Positions 8,445 through 16,423 of a stretch of DNA of 64,000 bases are shown here, one piece after another. The stretch comes from an uncultured Kordia sp. Its GTDB lineage: Bacteria; Bacteroidota; Bacteroidia; Flavobacteriales; Flavobacteriaceae. The DNA lies in assembly GCF_947489565.1 (NCBI RefSeq), contig NZ_CANLEA010000013.1:124001-188000 (forward strand), given 5' to 3'. A program made the position numbers and the translations under genes. Each line of letters opens with the position of its first letter. Position 1 is the first letter of the stretch. The notes beneath the pieces are model-generated. The model made no database searches. It saw only the letters and a list, made by a program, of their open reading frames with translations, and had not been told where the DNA came from.

Positions 8445-10604
8445 ATGAAATACATCCTTACATTCTTGTGCTTGTGTGGTTTCTTAAAGAGTGCGGCACA
8501 AAACACAAACATTCCTTTTAAAGATACCAAAATTATTGTTGACGGACAGTTTAATGAAACCGTTTGGGAACAATTACCCACGTATACCAGTTTTTATAAT
8601 TATTTACCAACAGATATTGGGTTGGCGGAAAATCAAACCGAAGTAAAATTATTTCACAATGGCGAATATTTATATGTGCAAGCAATCTACAATGATTCTA
8701 CAGAAGAAACGCGCGTAAACACTTTAAAAAGAGATGTTTCAATAGCATTTAGTGATGCGTTTATCATTGTGATTGATACTCAAAATCAGGAACAGAACGG
8801 ATATTTATTTGCCATCAATTCCTTGGGAAATCAGACCGATGGTTTGGTCGGACGTGTGAATGATGGTTACAATCTTAATTTTAGTTGGAACGCAATTTGG
8901 CAATCACAAGCTGTTTTAAACGGAAAGAAAAAGCAATATGAATTGGCAATTCCGTTAAAAGCGTTGAATTTCAACAAAGAAAATCCAGTTTTTGGAATGC
9001 AGTTTTATGTGCGAGATATCAAGAATAATTCATGGACTATTTTTAAAAATGTAAAACGAAATTTTGCCAATCTTGATTTACGCTTTACAGAGAAATTTAC
9101 GGTAGAAAACCTTCCTGATATTGCTACATCACGTTTTACGGTAACACCATCTGTTACGGCAAATTATCAAGAAGATCTTGTCAATGAAACGGATGAAACG
9201 ACGTTTGTGCCTAGTGTTGATGTACAATACAATTTGACGTCTTCATTGAAATTGGATGCAACCATCAACCCAGATTTTTCTCAGATTGATGTTGATCAGC
9301 AAGTGACGAATTTGACACGTTTTGCGATCTTTTTTCCGGAGCGAAGAAACTTTTTCTTAGAGAATGCTGATTTGTTTTCAAATTTAGGTGTGAATGGCGT
9401 CAATCCTTTTTATTCCAGAAGAATAGGAGCAGAGAGTGATATTCAATTTGGATTGAAACTTTCTGGAAATATTGCACCCAAAACACGAATTGGCGTATTG
9501 AATGTTCAAACAGATCGAGAAAACGAGGTTGCTTCACAGAATTTTACGGCGCTCGTTGGTGAGCAGCAAGTTTCTAAAAACTTTACAACGACGGCCTATC
9601 TCATCAATCGTCAAGAAACTGATGATTTTGAATTTGTAGATGATTACAATCGTGTCACAGGAATCAATCTCAATTACAAGTCTGACAACAACAAATGGAT
9701 TGGAATTGCAAATGTTGGTAAAAGCTTTAATGAGGGAATTACCAATAAAAATAACTTCTATAACTTAGGAATTTGGTACAACCAACGCGGGTTGGAATGG
9801 AATGCAGGCATTCGAAAAGTAGAACGAAATTACTTGACAGATGTTGGTTTTACACCACGATTGTTTAATTACGATGCCATCAATGATGTTGTGGTTCGTG
9901 AAGGATATACGCAAGCAAATGCAGGTGTAGAATATCAAAAATTTTATGAGAATTCCAACAAACTAAACTCAGTTCGTTACCTAAACTATAGCAACAATAC
10001 GTATTTTGATGAAACGGGGAAATTCAATCAATCTTCTCACTTTTTGAATTCGGCGGTATTTTTCAAAGACTTATCCGCAGTATACTATGTGTTTTTTTAT
10101 GATGATATCGATTTAAGATATGGTTTTGATCCGCTTGGAAATGGAAACTCTTTACAACCTGATCGCTATCGTTTTGGACTTTTGAAAGTAGGATACAATT
10201 CTGCGAACAATCAAAAATTTCGATATCGTGTCAATGTGCAAAAAGGAACATATTACAGCGGAAAACGCACTACCGCAGGCGCCTATTTGAATTATCAACT
10301 CTTACCATTTGCCAATTTAGAACTTACGTATGATGTCAATCATATTGATTTGAATGAATTGGGCGAAGAAACCTTTCATTTAGCGCGATTGACAAGTGAA
10401 ATTTTCTTTTCAAATCGTTTAAATTGGACCACATATGTGCAATACAATACACAGCGAGACAACTTTAATATCAACAGTCGCTTGCAATGGGAATACAAGC
10501 CTTTATCGTATCTCTACTTTGTGGTTTCGGATAATTTCACACAAAATCTCACCCGAAAAAATTGGGGAATCGCTTTTAAAATGAACAAACGTTTTGATTT
10601 TTGA
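8445..10604 (+). CDS. DUF5916 outer-membrane protein with CBM9-like N-terminus
   Basis: A 719-residue secreted protein with a signal peptide ending at about residue 19 (KSAAQ). Residues 20-210 form a CBM9-like domain (KIIVDGQFNETVWEQLPTY, YLYVQAIYNDS, then SDAFIIVIDT). The rest has DUF5916 features: LDATINPDFSQIDVDQQVTN, FPERRNFFLENADLF and FYSRRIG, followed by many aromatic-edged strands ending in Phe (MNKRFDF), typical of a beta-barrel. It is probably an outer-membrane protein linked to carbohydrate or peptide handling. A decayed copy of its last 24 codons lies at 11950-12021. Confidence 0.88.
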   Translation: MKYILTFLCLCGFLKSAAQNTNIPFKDTKIIVDGQFNETVWEQLPTYTSFYNYLPTDIGLAENQTEVKLFHNGEYLYVQAIYNDSTEETRVNTLKRDVSIAFSDAFIIVIDTQNQEQNGYLFAINSLGNQTDGLVGRVNDGYNLNFSWNAIWQSQAVLNGKKKQYELAIPLKALNFNKENPVFGMQFYVRDIKNNSWTIFKNVKRNFANLDLRFTEKFTVENLPDIATSRFTVTPSVTANYQEDLVNETDETTFVPSVDVQYNLTSSLKLDATINPDFSQIDVDQQVTNLTRFAIFFPERRNFFLENADLFSNLGVNGVNPFYSRRIGAESDIQFGLKLSGNIAPKTRIGVLNVQTDRENEVASQNFTALVGEQQVSKNFTTTAYLINRQETDDFEFVDDYNRVTGINLNYKSDNNKWIGIANVGKSFNEGITNKNNFYNLGIWYNQRGLEWNAGIRKVERNYLTDVGFTPRLFNYDAINDVVVREGYTQANAGVEYQKFYENSNKLNSVRYLNYSNNTYFDETGKFNQSSHFLNSAVFFKDLSAVYYVFFYDDIDLRYGFDPLGNGNSLQPDRYRFGLLKVGYNSANNQKFRYRVNVQKGTYYSGKRTTAGAYLNYQLLPFANLELTYDVNHIDLNELGEETFHLARLTSEIFFSNRLNWTTYVQYNTQRDNFNINSRLQWEYKPLSYLYFVVSDNFTQNLTRKNWGIAFKMNKRFDF

Positions 10605-10654
10605 TTTTTACAGGTCATATACTGCTGAAACATATACGATTAATTATTATTAGC

Positions 10655-10662
10655 TATATTTG
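10655..10662 (+). promoter_or_regulatory. Likely -7 element (TAnnTTTG)
   Basis: TATATTTG lies 69 bases before the ATG at 10731, giving the secreted repeat protein its own promoter, separate from the DUF5916 gene. Confidence 0.5.
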
Positions 10663-10730
10663 ATAGGTGTCTCTTATGAAAATTAGAGCAAGATCAACTG
10701 TATATCCCGTATTAATTAAAACTTTCTCGA

Positions 10731-11909
10731 ATGATGACTTTTATTTTAAAGTACAAAAATTTCTGTACGCTATTTGCTATTCTTTTTATGTTTTCTATAG
10801 ATGTAAATGCACAAAATGGCAATCAACTATACAATTCAGTTCAAAATATTTACACAAAATATTCCTCTGTGGGATCTAATAACTGTAGTGCTGCAAAAAA
10901 AATAGTAACAGAATTACAAAGGTATACAGGTTATAGAGCAGCAGTTCCTGCTGCCAAAGCGTATAGTGTAAATTTTCCAAAAAAAGTAACGAATCCTACT
11001 ATTGGAGATTTAGCCAAAGATAGAATTGCAAGAATTAAAAGTCAATTTAAAAAGTGCTTTCAAACGAACAATACAAGCCCTAAATCCTTGGCTTTATATA
11101 ATGAAGTTCAAAATATTTACGCGCAGTATAAATCTATAAAACCGAATGATTGCAATACTGTAAAAAGAGCGATTGTAAAACTAAGAAAACATATAAGAAG
11201 TAAAGTAGCTGTTCCTACTGATAAAGCGTATAGTGTAAATTTTCCAAAAAAAGTAACGAATCCTACCATTGGAGATTTAGTAAAAGATAGAATTGCACGA
11301 CTTAAAAGCCAATTTAAACAATGTTTTGAGAAAAAAGGAATGTCTAATTATATCCTTGTAAACATTCCGGGCTCATGGAAATATATTCACAAAGGGCGAG
11401 AATATAACTTTACTATAGATAGGCGCGGTACTACGGTAGTTGGATTTTTTAAAAAGCATGGATATTCATATCCGCCAGTTTATAAAGGTGCAAAAATGAT
11501 GAATGACAATCGTGTTCGATTTCGTTTTGAATTAGGTGGAAAACATATATTGAAACTTGAATTTGATCATACTTCATCGGGAACTTCTGCATCTATTTCT
11601 GAATCTTGGAATGCAAATGGTAAATGGGCAAAACTAAATTTAGGACCTTTAACAACTAAAAAAATAACGCCAACACCAAGTACAGCTCTTAAAAATGTTG
11701 ATATTACCTTTTTAAATCAAACGAAGTCTAAAGCTATCATTTATTGGCTTAATAATGGGAAAGAGATACTATATAAAACGCTTTCTCCAGGAGAAGCTTA
11801 TGTACAAGGAACTTATAGCACTCATGAATGGCGCATTCGCATTAATGGAAACGTACGTCTTAATTATAAAACTACAACAGATAAATCTCAATTAGTCCGC
11901 ATTAAATAA
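10731..11909 (+). CDS. Secreted protein with duplicated N-terminal domain and VHL-beta-like C-terminus
   Basis: A 392-residue protein; the start is ATG 10731 or 10734. A signal peptide runs to about residue 28 (SIDVNAQ). Two copies of an 80-90 residue helical unit follow (about 34-112 and 121-201), each with paired Cys, an (S/E)VQNIY opening and the block AYSVNFPKKVTNPTIGDL. Residues 205-310 are strand-rich (NIPGSWKYIHKGREYNFTI). Residues 322-392 (VDITFLNQTKSKAIIYWLN, then LSPGEAYVQGTY and HEWRIRI) resemble the beta domain of von Hippel-Lindau protein. No enzyme motif was seen. It lies between DUF5916 and a decayed copy of the DUF5916 end. Confidence 0.75.
   Translation: MMTFILKYKNFCTLFAILFMFSIDVNAQNGNQLYNSVQNIYTKYSSVGSNNCSAAKKIVTELQRYTGYRAAVPAAKAYSVNFPKKVTNPTIGDLAKDRIARIKSQFKKCFQTNNTSPKSLALYNEVQNIYAQYKSIKPNDCNTVKRAIVKLRKHIRSKVAVPTDKAYSVNFPKKVTNPTIGDLVKDRIARLKSQFKQCFEKKGMSNYILVNIPGSWKYIHKGREYNFTIDRRGTTVVGFFKKHGYSYPPVYKGAKMMNDNRVRFRFELGGKHILKLEFDHTSSGTSASISESWNANGKWAKLNLGPLTTKKITPTPSTALKNVDITFLNQTKSKAIIYWLNNGKEILYKTLSPGEAYVQGTYSTHEWRIRINGNVRLNYKTTTDKSQLVRIK
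10956..11318 (+). repeat. In-frame direct duplication inside the secreted repeat protein
   Basis: The 96-base blocks 10956-11051 and 11223-11318 are nearly identical at the DNA level, beginning with AAAGCGTATAGTGTAAATTT in both. They are offset by 267 bases, exactly 89 codons. The flanking parts of the two units have diverged much more, so this block is either under strong constraint or was recently homogenised. Confidence 0.9.
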
Positions 11910-11949
11910 AACGAAAACCACAACATTAGAATTGTTTTGTCATTTTAGG

Positions 11950-12021
11950 CAATTTCACACAAAACTTCAACAGAAAAACTGTGGAATAGCTTTTAAAGTG
12001 AATAAACGGTTTGATTTTTAG
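11950..12021 (+). pseudogene. Decayed 3' end of a second DUF5916 gene
   Basis: This stretch aligns with 10532-10605, the last 24 codons of the intact DUF5916 gene. It shares AATTTCACACAAAA, a GGAAT-GCTTTTAAA-TGAA core and AAACG-TTTGATTTTT, but has a one-base deletion in the poly-A before CTGTGG that breaks the frame. No other part of the gene is visible upstream, because the secreted repeat protein occupies that space. Confidence 0.8.
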
Positions 12022-12139
12022 TTTGTAAAATACTTTCGTAAATGGTTAGTATTTAAATATTTACGGTTATCCGCAATGCAGACATCAAAAAAAACACTAA
12101 CTTATGTAGGTAATTTTTTATAAATCAAAACTTTTAGCA

Positions 12140-13294
12140 ATGTGGTATAATGACATACGTCCGGATATAGACTTAGAAAACGATCGTTATTCCTTAATCA
12201 TGCTTGATTCGAGGAAAAATAACTTCAAACGTTTGATGACAGATGAAGATAAAAAACGAACTGTTGAAAATCTCATTCGATTAAAAGAAGCTTTGGTCGA
12301 AAAAGTGCCTGCTAAAAAAGTAGATGACAATTTATTACTCTGCTCGTGGAATATTAAGAATTTTGGAAAGATAAAACACAGAACAGCGGAATCATTGTAT
12401 TATATCGCTGAAATTATCAATGCTTTTGATATTGTATCATTACAAGAAGTAAACACAAATATCTCTGATTTTAAAAAAGTCCTCAAATTATTGGGAAGTC
12501 ATTGGAAACATACCTTGAGTGATGTTACGGAAGGGAATTCGGGAAATAGTGAACGATTTGGTTTTATGTACGATTCTAGGCGCGTTACACATTCTGGTTT
12601 GTCTGGTGAATTGGTGATTTCTCCGGAAATGATGAACGACAATCCTATCATTCGCCAATTAAAACGTACACCAACGTTTACAGGATTTGAAAGTGGTTGG
12701 CAGAAATTTTCAATAGTAAGTCTGCATTTGCATCCAGGAGAAGGAACCAATGGAGATGGTCCAACAGATAAAGAGATTCGAAAAGAAGAAGTGAGGTTAT
12801 TGATGGAAATCATGAAAAAGAAACTACGTAAAATGTCTTTTGAAGATCGCAACATGATTATTCTTGGTGATACAAATCTTTATCAAGACGATGACGATAT
12901 TGTAGAATTGATTGAAGATATAGGTTTCGTTGAAAGCGACGGATTGAAAGGAAAGTTTACCAATACAAGTCAAAGTGAAATTTACGATCGTATTTTTCTA
13001 AATGTAGAAGACTACTTTAAGATTGGCACGAATGCAGAAGGAAATCAAGTAGGAGATGTATTTCACCTTTTTGATTATGTGTATAAAAATGAACCTGCAG
13101 AAATCGAAAAATATCACACATTAATGTTGAAACACAAGAAAAAACCAAGCACACTAACAAGTCATGCAAAATTTACATCTTACTTTAATCGCTATTGGAA
13201 ACGTGATCAAATGAGCGATCATTTGCCTGTTTGGTTAGAAATAAAAACAAATAGTAGTGTTCCTTTTTTACACAATACGCTAAAAAAGTTTTAA
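12140..13294 (+). CDS. Endonuclease/exonuclease/phosphatase family protein
   Basis: A 384-residue protein with the EEP (DNase I-like) fold. Motifs in order: LLLCSWNIKNFG (metal-adjacent Asn) at about residue 68, DIVSLQEVN (catalytic Glu) at about 98, SIVSLHLHPG around 195, MIILGDTNLY (GDxN) around 240, and the terminal MSDHLPVWLEI (SDH) around 362. No signal peptide is visible, so it is probably cytoplasmic. Family members cleave nucleic acids or phosphoesters; the exact substrate is unknown. It converges with the L-domain lipoprotein gene with only 14 bases between stop codons. Confidence 0.88.
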   Translation: MWYNDIRPDIDLENDRYSLIMLDSRKNNFKRLMTDEDKKRTVENLIRLKEALVEKVPAKKVDDNLLLCSWNIKNFGKIKHRTAESLYYIAEIINAFDIVSLQEVNTNISDFKKVLKLLGSHWKHTLSDVTEGNSGNSERFGFMYDSRRVTHSGLSGELVISPEMMNDNPIIRQLKRTPTFTGFESGWQKFSIVSLHLHPGEGTNGDGPTDKEIRKEEVRLLMEIMKKKLRKMSFEDRNMIILGDTNLYQDDDDIVELIEDIGFVESDGLKGKFTNTSQSEIYDRIFLNVEDYFKIGTNAEGNQVGDVFHLFDYVYKNEPAEIEKYHTLMLKHKKKPSTLTSHAKFTSYFNRYWKRDQMSDHLPVWLEIKTNSSVPFLHNTLKKF

Positions 13295-13308
13295 AATTGC
13301 TACATCAA

Positions 13309-14124
13309 TTATTCACTACAATCTCCATCAATAATATTCTGTTGTGTCGGATTGAATTGATTTTCAGAAACATTATAAATCATCAACTGAGAATTATTTT
13401 GTAAAGGTGTTTGTAAGATGCAATAATCGGTCAAAATATCATTTCTAAAAATAAAGACAGTATTTCCAATGGTCGATAAACCTTGTAAAGCAGCTAATGA
13501 AGCTAAATTATCATTGTCAATGACCAATAAAGTCGCAACGCTTGAAATGTTCTCTAAACCTTGAAGCGAAGCCAATCCTGTATTTTTGATGGAAACACGA
13601 CTGATTACTTGTGGTGTGATCGAATTTAACGCTTCTATAGAAGTCAAAGCCGGATTATCTAATAAAGAAATGACGCCGCCGCTAAAAATAGATTGTCCCG
13701 TTAAAATTTGATTGGATTCAATTCTTTTCAAATTTGTCAATCCATCTAACGAAGTTAAATTTTCATTATCGTTAATAATCAATCCTGAAGCAACTGCTAA
13801 GTTTGACAAACCGTCTAAAGAAGTCAACATCGGATTACTTTGTATTTCAACTTGTCTTACGACACTAGTTATAGAACTCAAAGGTGACAAATCTGTAATA
13901 TCAGAAGGTTCAGGCACATTTGTTTCTGTAGAACGATCGCCAATATTCAAATAACCATTAATCACATTATAGCCTTGCGCTCCAACAGCATCAACATCTG
14001 CCTGTGTTTTTAAAATAATATTTCCATTAAAAACAATGACGGGTAAAATTTGCTGATCTAGATCATCTGTAGCACAACTAAATAAGATAGAAGTAACTAT
14101 TGAGAGGAGGAAAATCTTTTTCAT
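13309..14124 (-). CDS. Receptor L-domain/LRR-like lipoprotein
   Basis: A 271-residue protein with a lipoprotein signal (SILFSCATDD, lipid-modified Cys at about residue 17). The mature part is built of irregular leucine-rich units of about 22-25 residues (LTSLDGLSNLAVASGLII, LTSLDGLTNLKRI, LASLQGLENISSVATLLVI), matching receptor L-domain proteins. The C-terminus ends in a capping segment with a Cys pair (DYCILQ and GDCSE). Probably surface-exposed and ligand-binding. It stands alone on the minus strand. Confidence 0.8.
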   Translation of the reverse strand: MKKIFLLSIVTSILFSCATDDLDQQILPVIVFNGNIILKTQADVDAVGAQGYNVINGYLNIGDRSTETNVPEPSDITDLSPLSSITSVVRQVEIQSNPMLTSLDGLSNLAVASGLIINDNENLTSLDGLTNLKRIESNQILTGQSIFSGGVISLLDNPALTSIEALNSITPQVISRVSIKNTGLASLQGLENISSVATLLVIDNDNLASLAALQGLSTIGNTVFIFRNDILTDYCILQTPLQNNSQLMIYNVSENQFNPTQQNIIDGDCSE

Positions 14125-14220
14125 AGCAATGTTTTTTATAAGATAGATGTGAAATAATACAAATGGTTGCGTTTATTGGTCGTTACTTTTTGAAAAAACT
14201 TTACATGAAAAATAAAATAA

Positions 14221-14249
14221 CTGCATCATTTTTTAAGTCATGCGTCTTA
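14221..14249 (+). promoter_or_regulatory. ECF-sigma-like promoter, copy A
   Basis: CTGCATCATTTTTT is followed by GCGTCTTA, with 21 bases from the T of TGCATC to the C of CGTCT (15-base spacer). The same pair at the same spacing occurs at 15126-15154 and 16355-16383. It lies 50 bases before the Cys-rich peptide gene at 14300. Confidence 0.75.
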
Positions 14250-14299
14250 AGAAGTGTAAATACCAAATACAATATACAATAACGCTAAAATTAATATGT

Positions 14300-14449
14300 A
14301 TGAAAACTAGAAGAATTTTTATAGAAACGACACATGAAAATATTGGATGCTGTGGATCAGTTCCTAAAGAAACAACTCCTGTAGAAAATTCCTGCTGCGG
14401 ATCAACACAAGGACAGGAAGAAACCTTAGAAATCAGTGCATGCTGCTAG
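14300..14449 (+). CDS. Small cysteine-rich peptide (CCGS repeats)
   Basis: A 49-residue peptide; the ATG at 14300 is preferred over the upstream in-frame ATG at 14240, which would lie inside the ECF-like promoter. It contains three Cys-Cys pairs: GCCGS, SCCGS and the terminal ACC. It has no signal peptide or membrane segment. The CCGS spacing suggests soft-metal or thiol chemistry (Cu, As, Hg, Zn or disulfide relay). It precedes the SigZ-type sigma gene, with a hairpin at 14477-14500 between them. No named family is recognised. Confidence 0.7.
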   Translation: MKTRRIFIETTHENIGCCGSVPKETTPVENSCCGSTQGQEETLEISACC

Positions 14450-14476
14450 CAAAAGAGCTTCCAAAATATACAATAC

Positions 14477-14502
14477 AAGCTTCTCATTTTTGAGAAGCTT
14501 TT
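14477..14502 (+). terminator. Hairpin after the Cys-rich peptide gene (terminator or attenuator)
   Basis: AAGCTTCTCA-TTTT-TGAGAAGCTT is a perfect 10-bp stem with a four-base loop. Only a short T tract follows, so it may be leaky and allow the copy A promoter to read into the sigma gene. Confidence 0.65.
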
Positions 14503-14533
14503 CGTGCTTTACAAACTATACAAAATCTATAGC

Positions 14534-14541
14534 TATCTTTG
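14534..14541 (+). promoter_or_regulatory. Likely housekeeping -7 element for the sigma gene
   Basis: TATCTTTG matches TAnnTTTG and lies 41 bases before the ATG at 14582. This suggests the sigma gene has a vegetative promoter in addition to any read-through from copy A. Confidence 0.5.
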
Positions 14542-14581
14542 TATAGCATAGAAATCAATTCGCTATCAATTTTATAAAAAA

Positions 14582-15124
14582 ATGCAAAGTCAAGTCGCTC
14601 AACTATATAATCCGCTGTTAGGGTATGTTAAAAAGCATGTTCGTAATATCGAAGATGCAGAAGATTTAACGCAAGACGTATTTTTAAAACTATCGAAATC
14701 AAATAATAATGGTGTCGACAACTTAAAAAGTTGGATTTATACCATTGCAAAGAATACGATAACCGATTACTATCGCAAAAAGCAATTACAAACCAATAGC
14801 ATAGAAGAAGATGTTTTTTTAGATGATGAACCTACAGAAGATGCTACAATAGAATTAGGAAAGTGTGTGCATTCCTTTATCAATCAATTGCCAGAGGAAT
14901 ATAGAGAACTCATGATCTTATCTGAAATAAAAGAAATTCCACAAAAAGAAATTGCCACACAATTGGATATGAATTACGTTACAGTACGTTCCAAAGTACA
15001 ACGAGGTCGTAAAAAGCTCAAAGCTTTACTTGAAGGCTGTTGTACGATATTGCAAGGCGGAAAAGGAAGTATTTTAGGTTATCATTCAAAATCAGCTTGC
15101 GAAAAGAAAACTTCATGTTCATAA
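14582..15124 (+). CDS. sigZ: RNA polymerase ECF sigma factor, SigZ type
   Basis: A 180-residue ECF sigma factor. Region 2 is at about 10-70 (NIEDAEDLTQDVFLKL, then SWIYTIAKNTITDYYRKK). Region 4 is at about 105-155 (LPEEYRELMILSEIKEIPQKEIA followed by NYVTVRSKVQRGRKKLK). The tail EGCCTILQGGKGSILGYH carries the Cys-Cys and the GxILxYH ending typical of SigZ proteins, then further Cys. No anti-sigma gene is adjacent, so the Cys tail may sense metal or redox directly (inference). Genes on both sides carry a shared ECF-like promoter, and the neighbouring products are Cys-rich. Confidence 0.9.
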   Translation: MQSQVAQLYNPLLGYVKKHVRNIEDAEDLTQDVFLKLSKSNNNGVDNLKSWIYTIAKNTITDYYRKKQLQTNSIEEDVFLDDEPTEDATIELGKCVHSFINQLPEEYRELMILSEIKEIPQKEIATQLDMNYVTVRSKVQRGRKKLKALLEGCCTILQGGKGSILGYHSKSACEKKTSCS

Positions 15125-15125
15125 A

Positions 15126-15154
15126 TTGCATCATTCATAACAAAATGCGTCTAC
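15126..15154 (+). promoter_or_regulatory. ECF-sigma-like promoter, copy B
   Basis: TTGCATCATT is followed by ATGCGTCTACC, with the same 21-base offset between TGCATC and CGTCT as copies A and C. It begins one base after the sigma stop codon and ends 17 bases before the aminotransferase ATG at 15171, leaving a very short leader. Confidence 0.7.
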
Positions 15155-15170
15155 CTAAGTAAAAAAATAT

Positions 15171-16337
15171 ATGAGTTCATTTGACACACTTCACAATAAT
15201 TACGAGCACAATTTTATAAAATACAATGCAGGATTTTTAAAAGCTATGTTTGGCACTGCTGATGTAACTCCTTTCTGGATCGCAGATATGGATTTTAAAG
15301 TAGCACCAGCAATTACGGAAGCATTGCAAAAAATAGTAGATCGAGAAATATATGCATACGAATTTCCTACACATAAAGTCTTTGCTGCAATTTCCGATTG
15401 GTTTTTAAAAAGGCATGCATTGCAACTAGATAAAAAAGCATTCATTCAAGTAACGGGCGTACTTACAGGAATTGCGGTACTTATTAGAGAGTTAACCAAT
15501 GAAGGTGATGGAATTATGATTCAAACACCTGTATATCATCAGTTTGCTAATATCATAAAAACCTCTAACCGAAAGGTAGTGAACAATCCATTAAAAATTG
15601 TCAATGGAAAGTACCAAATGGATTTCAAAGATGTAGAAGAAAAAATAAAATCTGAACATGTAAAAATCATATTGCTTTGCAATCCGCACAATCCAGTTGG
15701 ACGTGTTTGGAGCAAAGAAGAATTGCAAAAACTTGTTGCTTTGGCCAATGAATACAATGTAACAATCATTAGTGATGAAATACATGCAGATATTGTGTTT
15801 GATGCTGCTACATTTACAAGCATTGCTTCCTTAGATCAAGCAAAGCATATTACCATCATTGGTTCACCAGCAAAAACATTTGGAATGCAAGGTATTGCTA
15901 ATGGATATTTGTACATTAAAAACGAAGAAGTCCATCAGAAAATCAAAAAAGCAGTCACTTCTTTATATCTCGATCATGGAAATGCATTGTCTGCTTATGC
16001 AACTATTGCTGCGTATACCAATGGACAAGAATGGTTGGATGAATTGCTAGTGTATTTACAAAAGACCATTGATTGGATTCACGATTTTCTGCAAACAGAA
16101 CTTCCACAAATACAGTTGTTTACTCCAGAAGGAACCTATCAAATATGGTTGGATGTAAGTGGATTGAATCTTTCGGAAGAAGCGCTCAAAGAGTTGTTTT
16201 TTCACAAAGCAAAACTAGCTTTTACGCCAGGTTCTTGGTTTGATGCAAATCATTCACAGTATATGCGCATGAACATTGCTTCGCCATTGTCTGTCATAAA
16301 AGATGCTTTTCAGCAACTTAAAACGGTGATAGATTAA
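15171..16337 (+). CDS. MalY/PatB family PLP-dependent aminotransferase (C-S lyase-like)
   Basis: A 388-residue fold-type I PLP enzyme. The N-terminal TPFWIADMDFKVAP is the MalY/PatB hallmark. Further marks are ILLCNPHNPVGRVW (PLP ring contact), IISDEIHADIVF (Asp that contacts the pyridine N) and IGSPAKTFGMQGI (Schiff-base Lys in SPAKTF). PatB-type enzymes cleave cystathionine or cysteine C-S bonds, releasing a thiol or sulfide. It has its own ECF-like promoter (copy B) just after the sigma gene, so SigZ control is likely. Sulfur amino acid turnover fits the Cys-rich neighbours. Confidence 0.92.
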   Translation: MSSFDTLHNNYEHNFIKYNAGFLKAMFGTADVTPFWIADMDFKVAPAITEALQKIVDREIYAYEFPTHKVFAAISDWFLKRHALQLDKKAFIQVTGVLTGIAVLIRELTNEGDGIMIQTPVYHQFANIIKTSNRKVVNNPLKIVNGKYQMDFKDVEEKIKSEHVKIILLCNPHNPVGRVWSKEELQKLVALANEYNVTIISDEIHADIVFDAATFTSIASLDQAKHITIIGSPAKTFGMQGIANGYLYIKNEEVHQKIKKAVTSLYLDHGNALSAYATIAAYTNGQEWLDELLVYLQKTIDWIHDFLQTELPQIQLFTPEGTYQIWLDVSGLNLSEEALKELFFHKAKLAFTPGSWFDANHSQYMRMNIASPLSVIKDAFQQLKTVID

Positions 16338-16354
16338 ACATAAAAACTAAAAAA

Positions 16355-16383
16355 CTGCATCATTTTTTTGAATCTTCGTCTTA
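16355..16383 (+). promoter_or_regulatory. ECF-sigma-like promoter, copy C
   Basis: CTGCATCATTTTTTT is followed by TTCGTCTTA at the same 21-base offset as copies A and B. The first 15 bases are almost identical to copy A. It lies 41 bases before the ATG at 16424. Confidence 0.75.
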
Positions 16384-16423
16384 TCAGGTAGAAACAAATG
16401 TTTAATATTAAAACCTGACAAAA

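Noticed and set aside
10667-10879. 70-residue open frame upstream of the secreted repeat protein
   Set aside because: It overlaps the signal peptide region of the real gene in another frame and has no coherent features.
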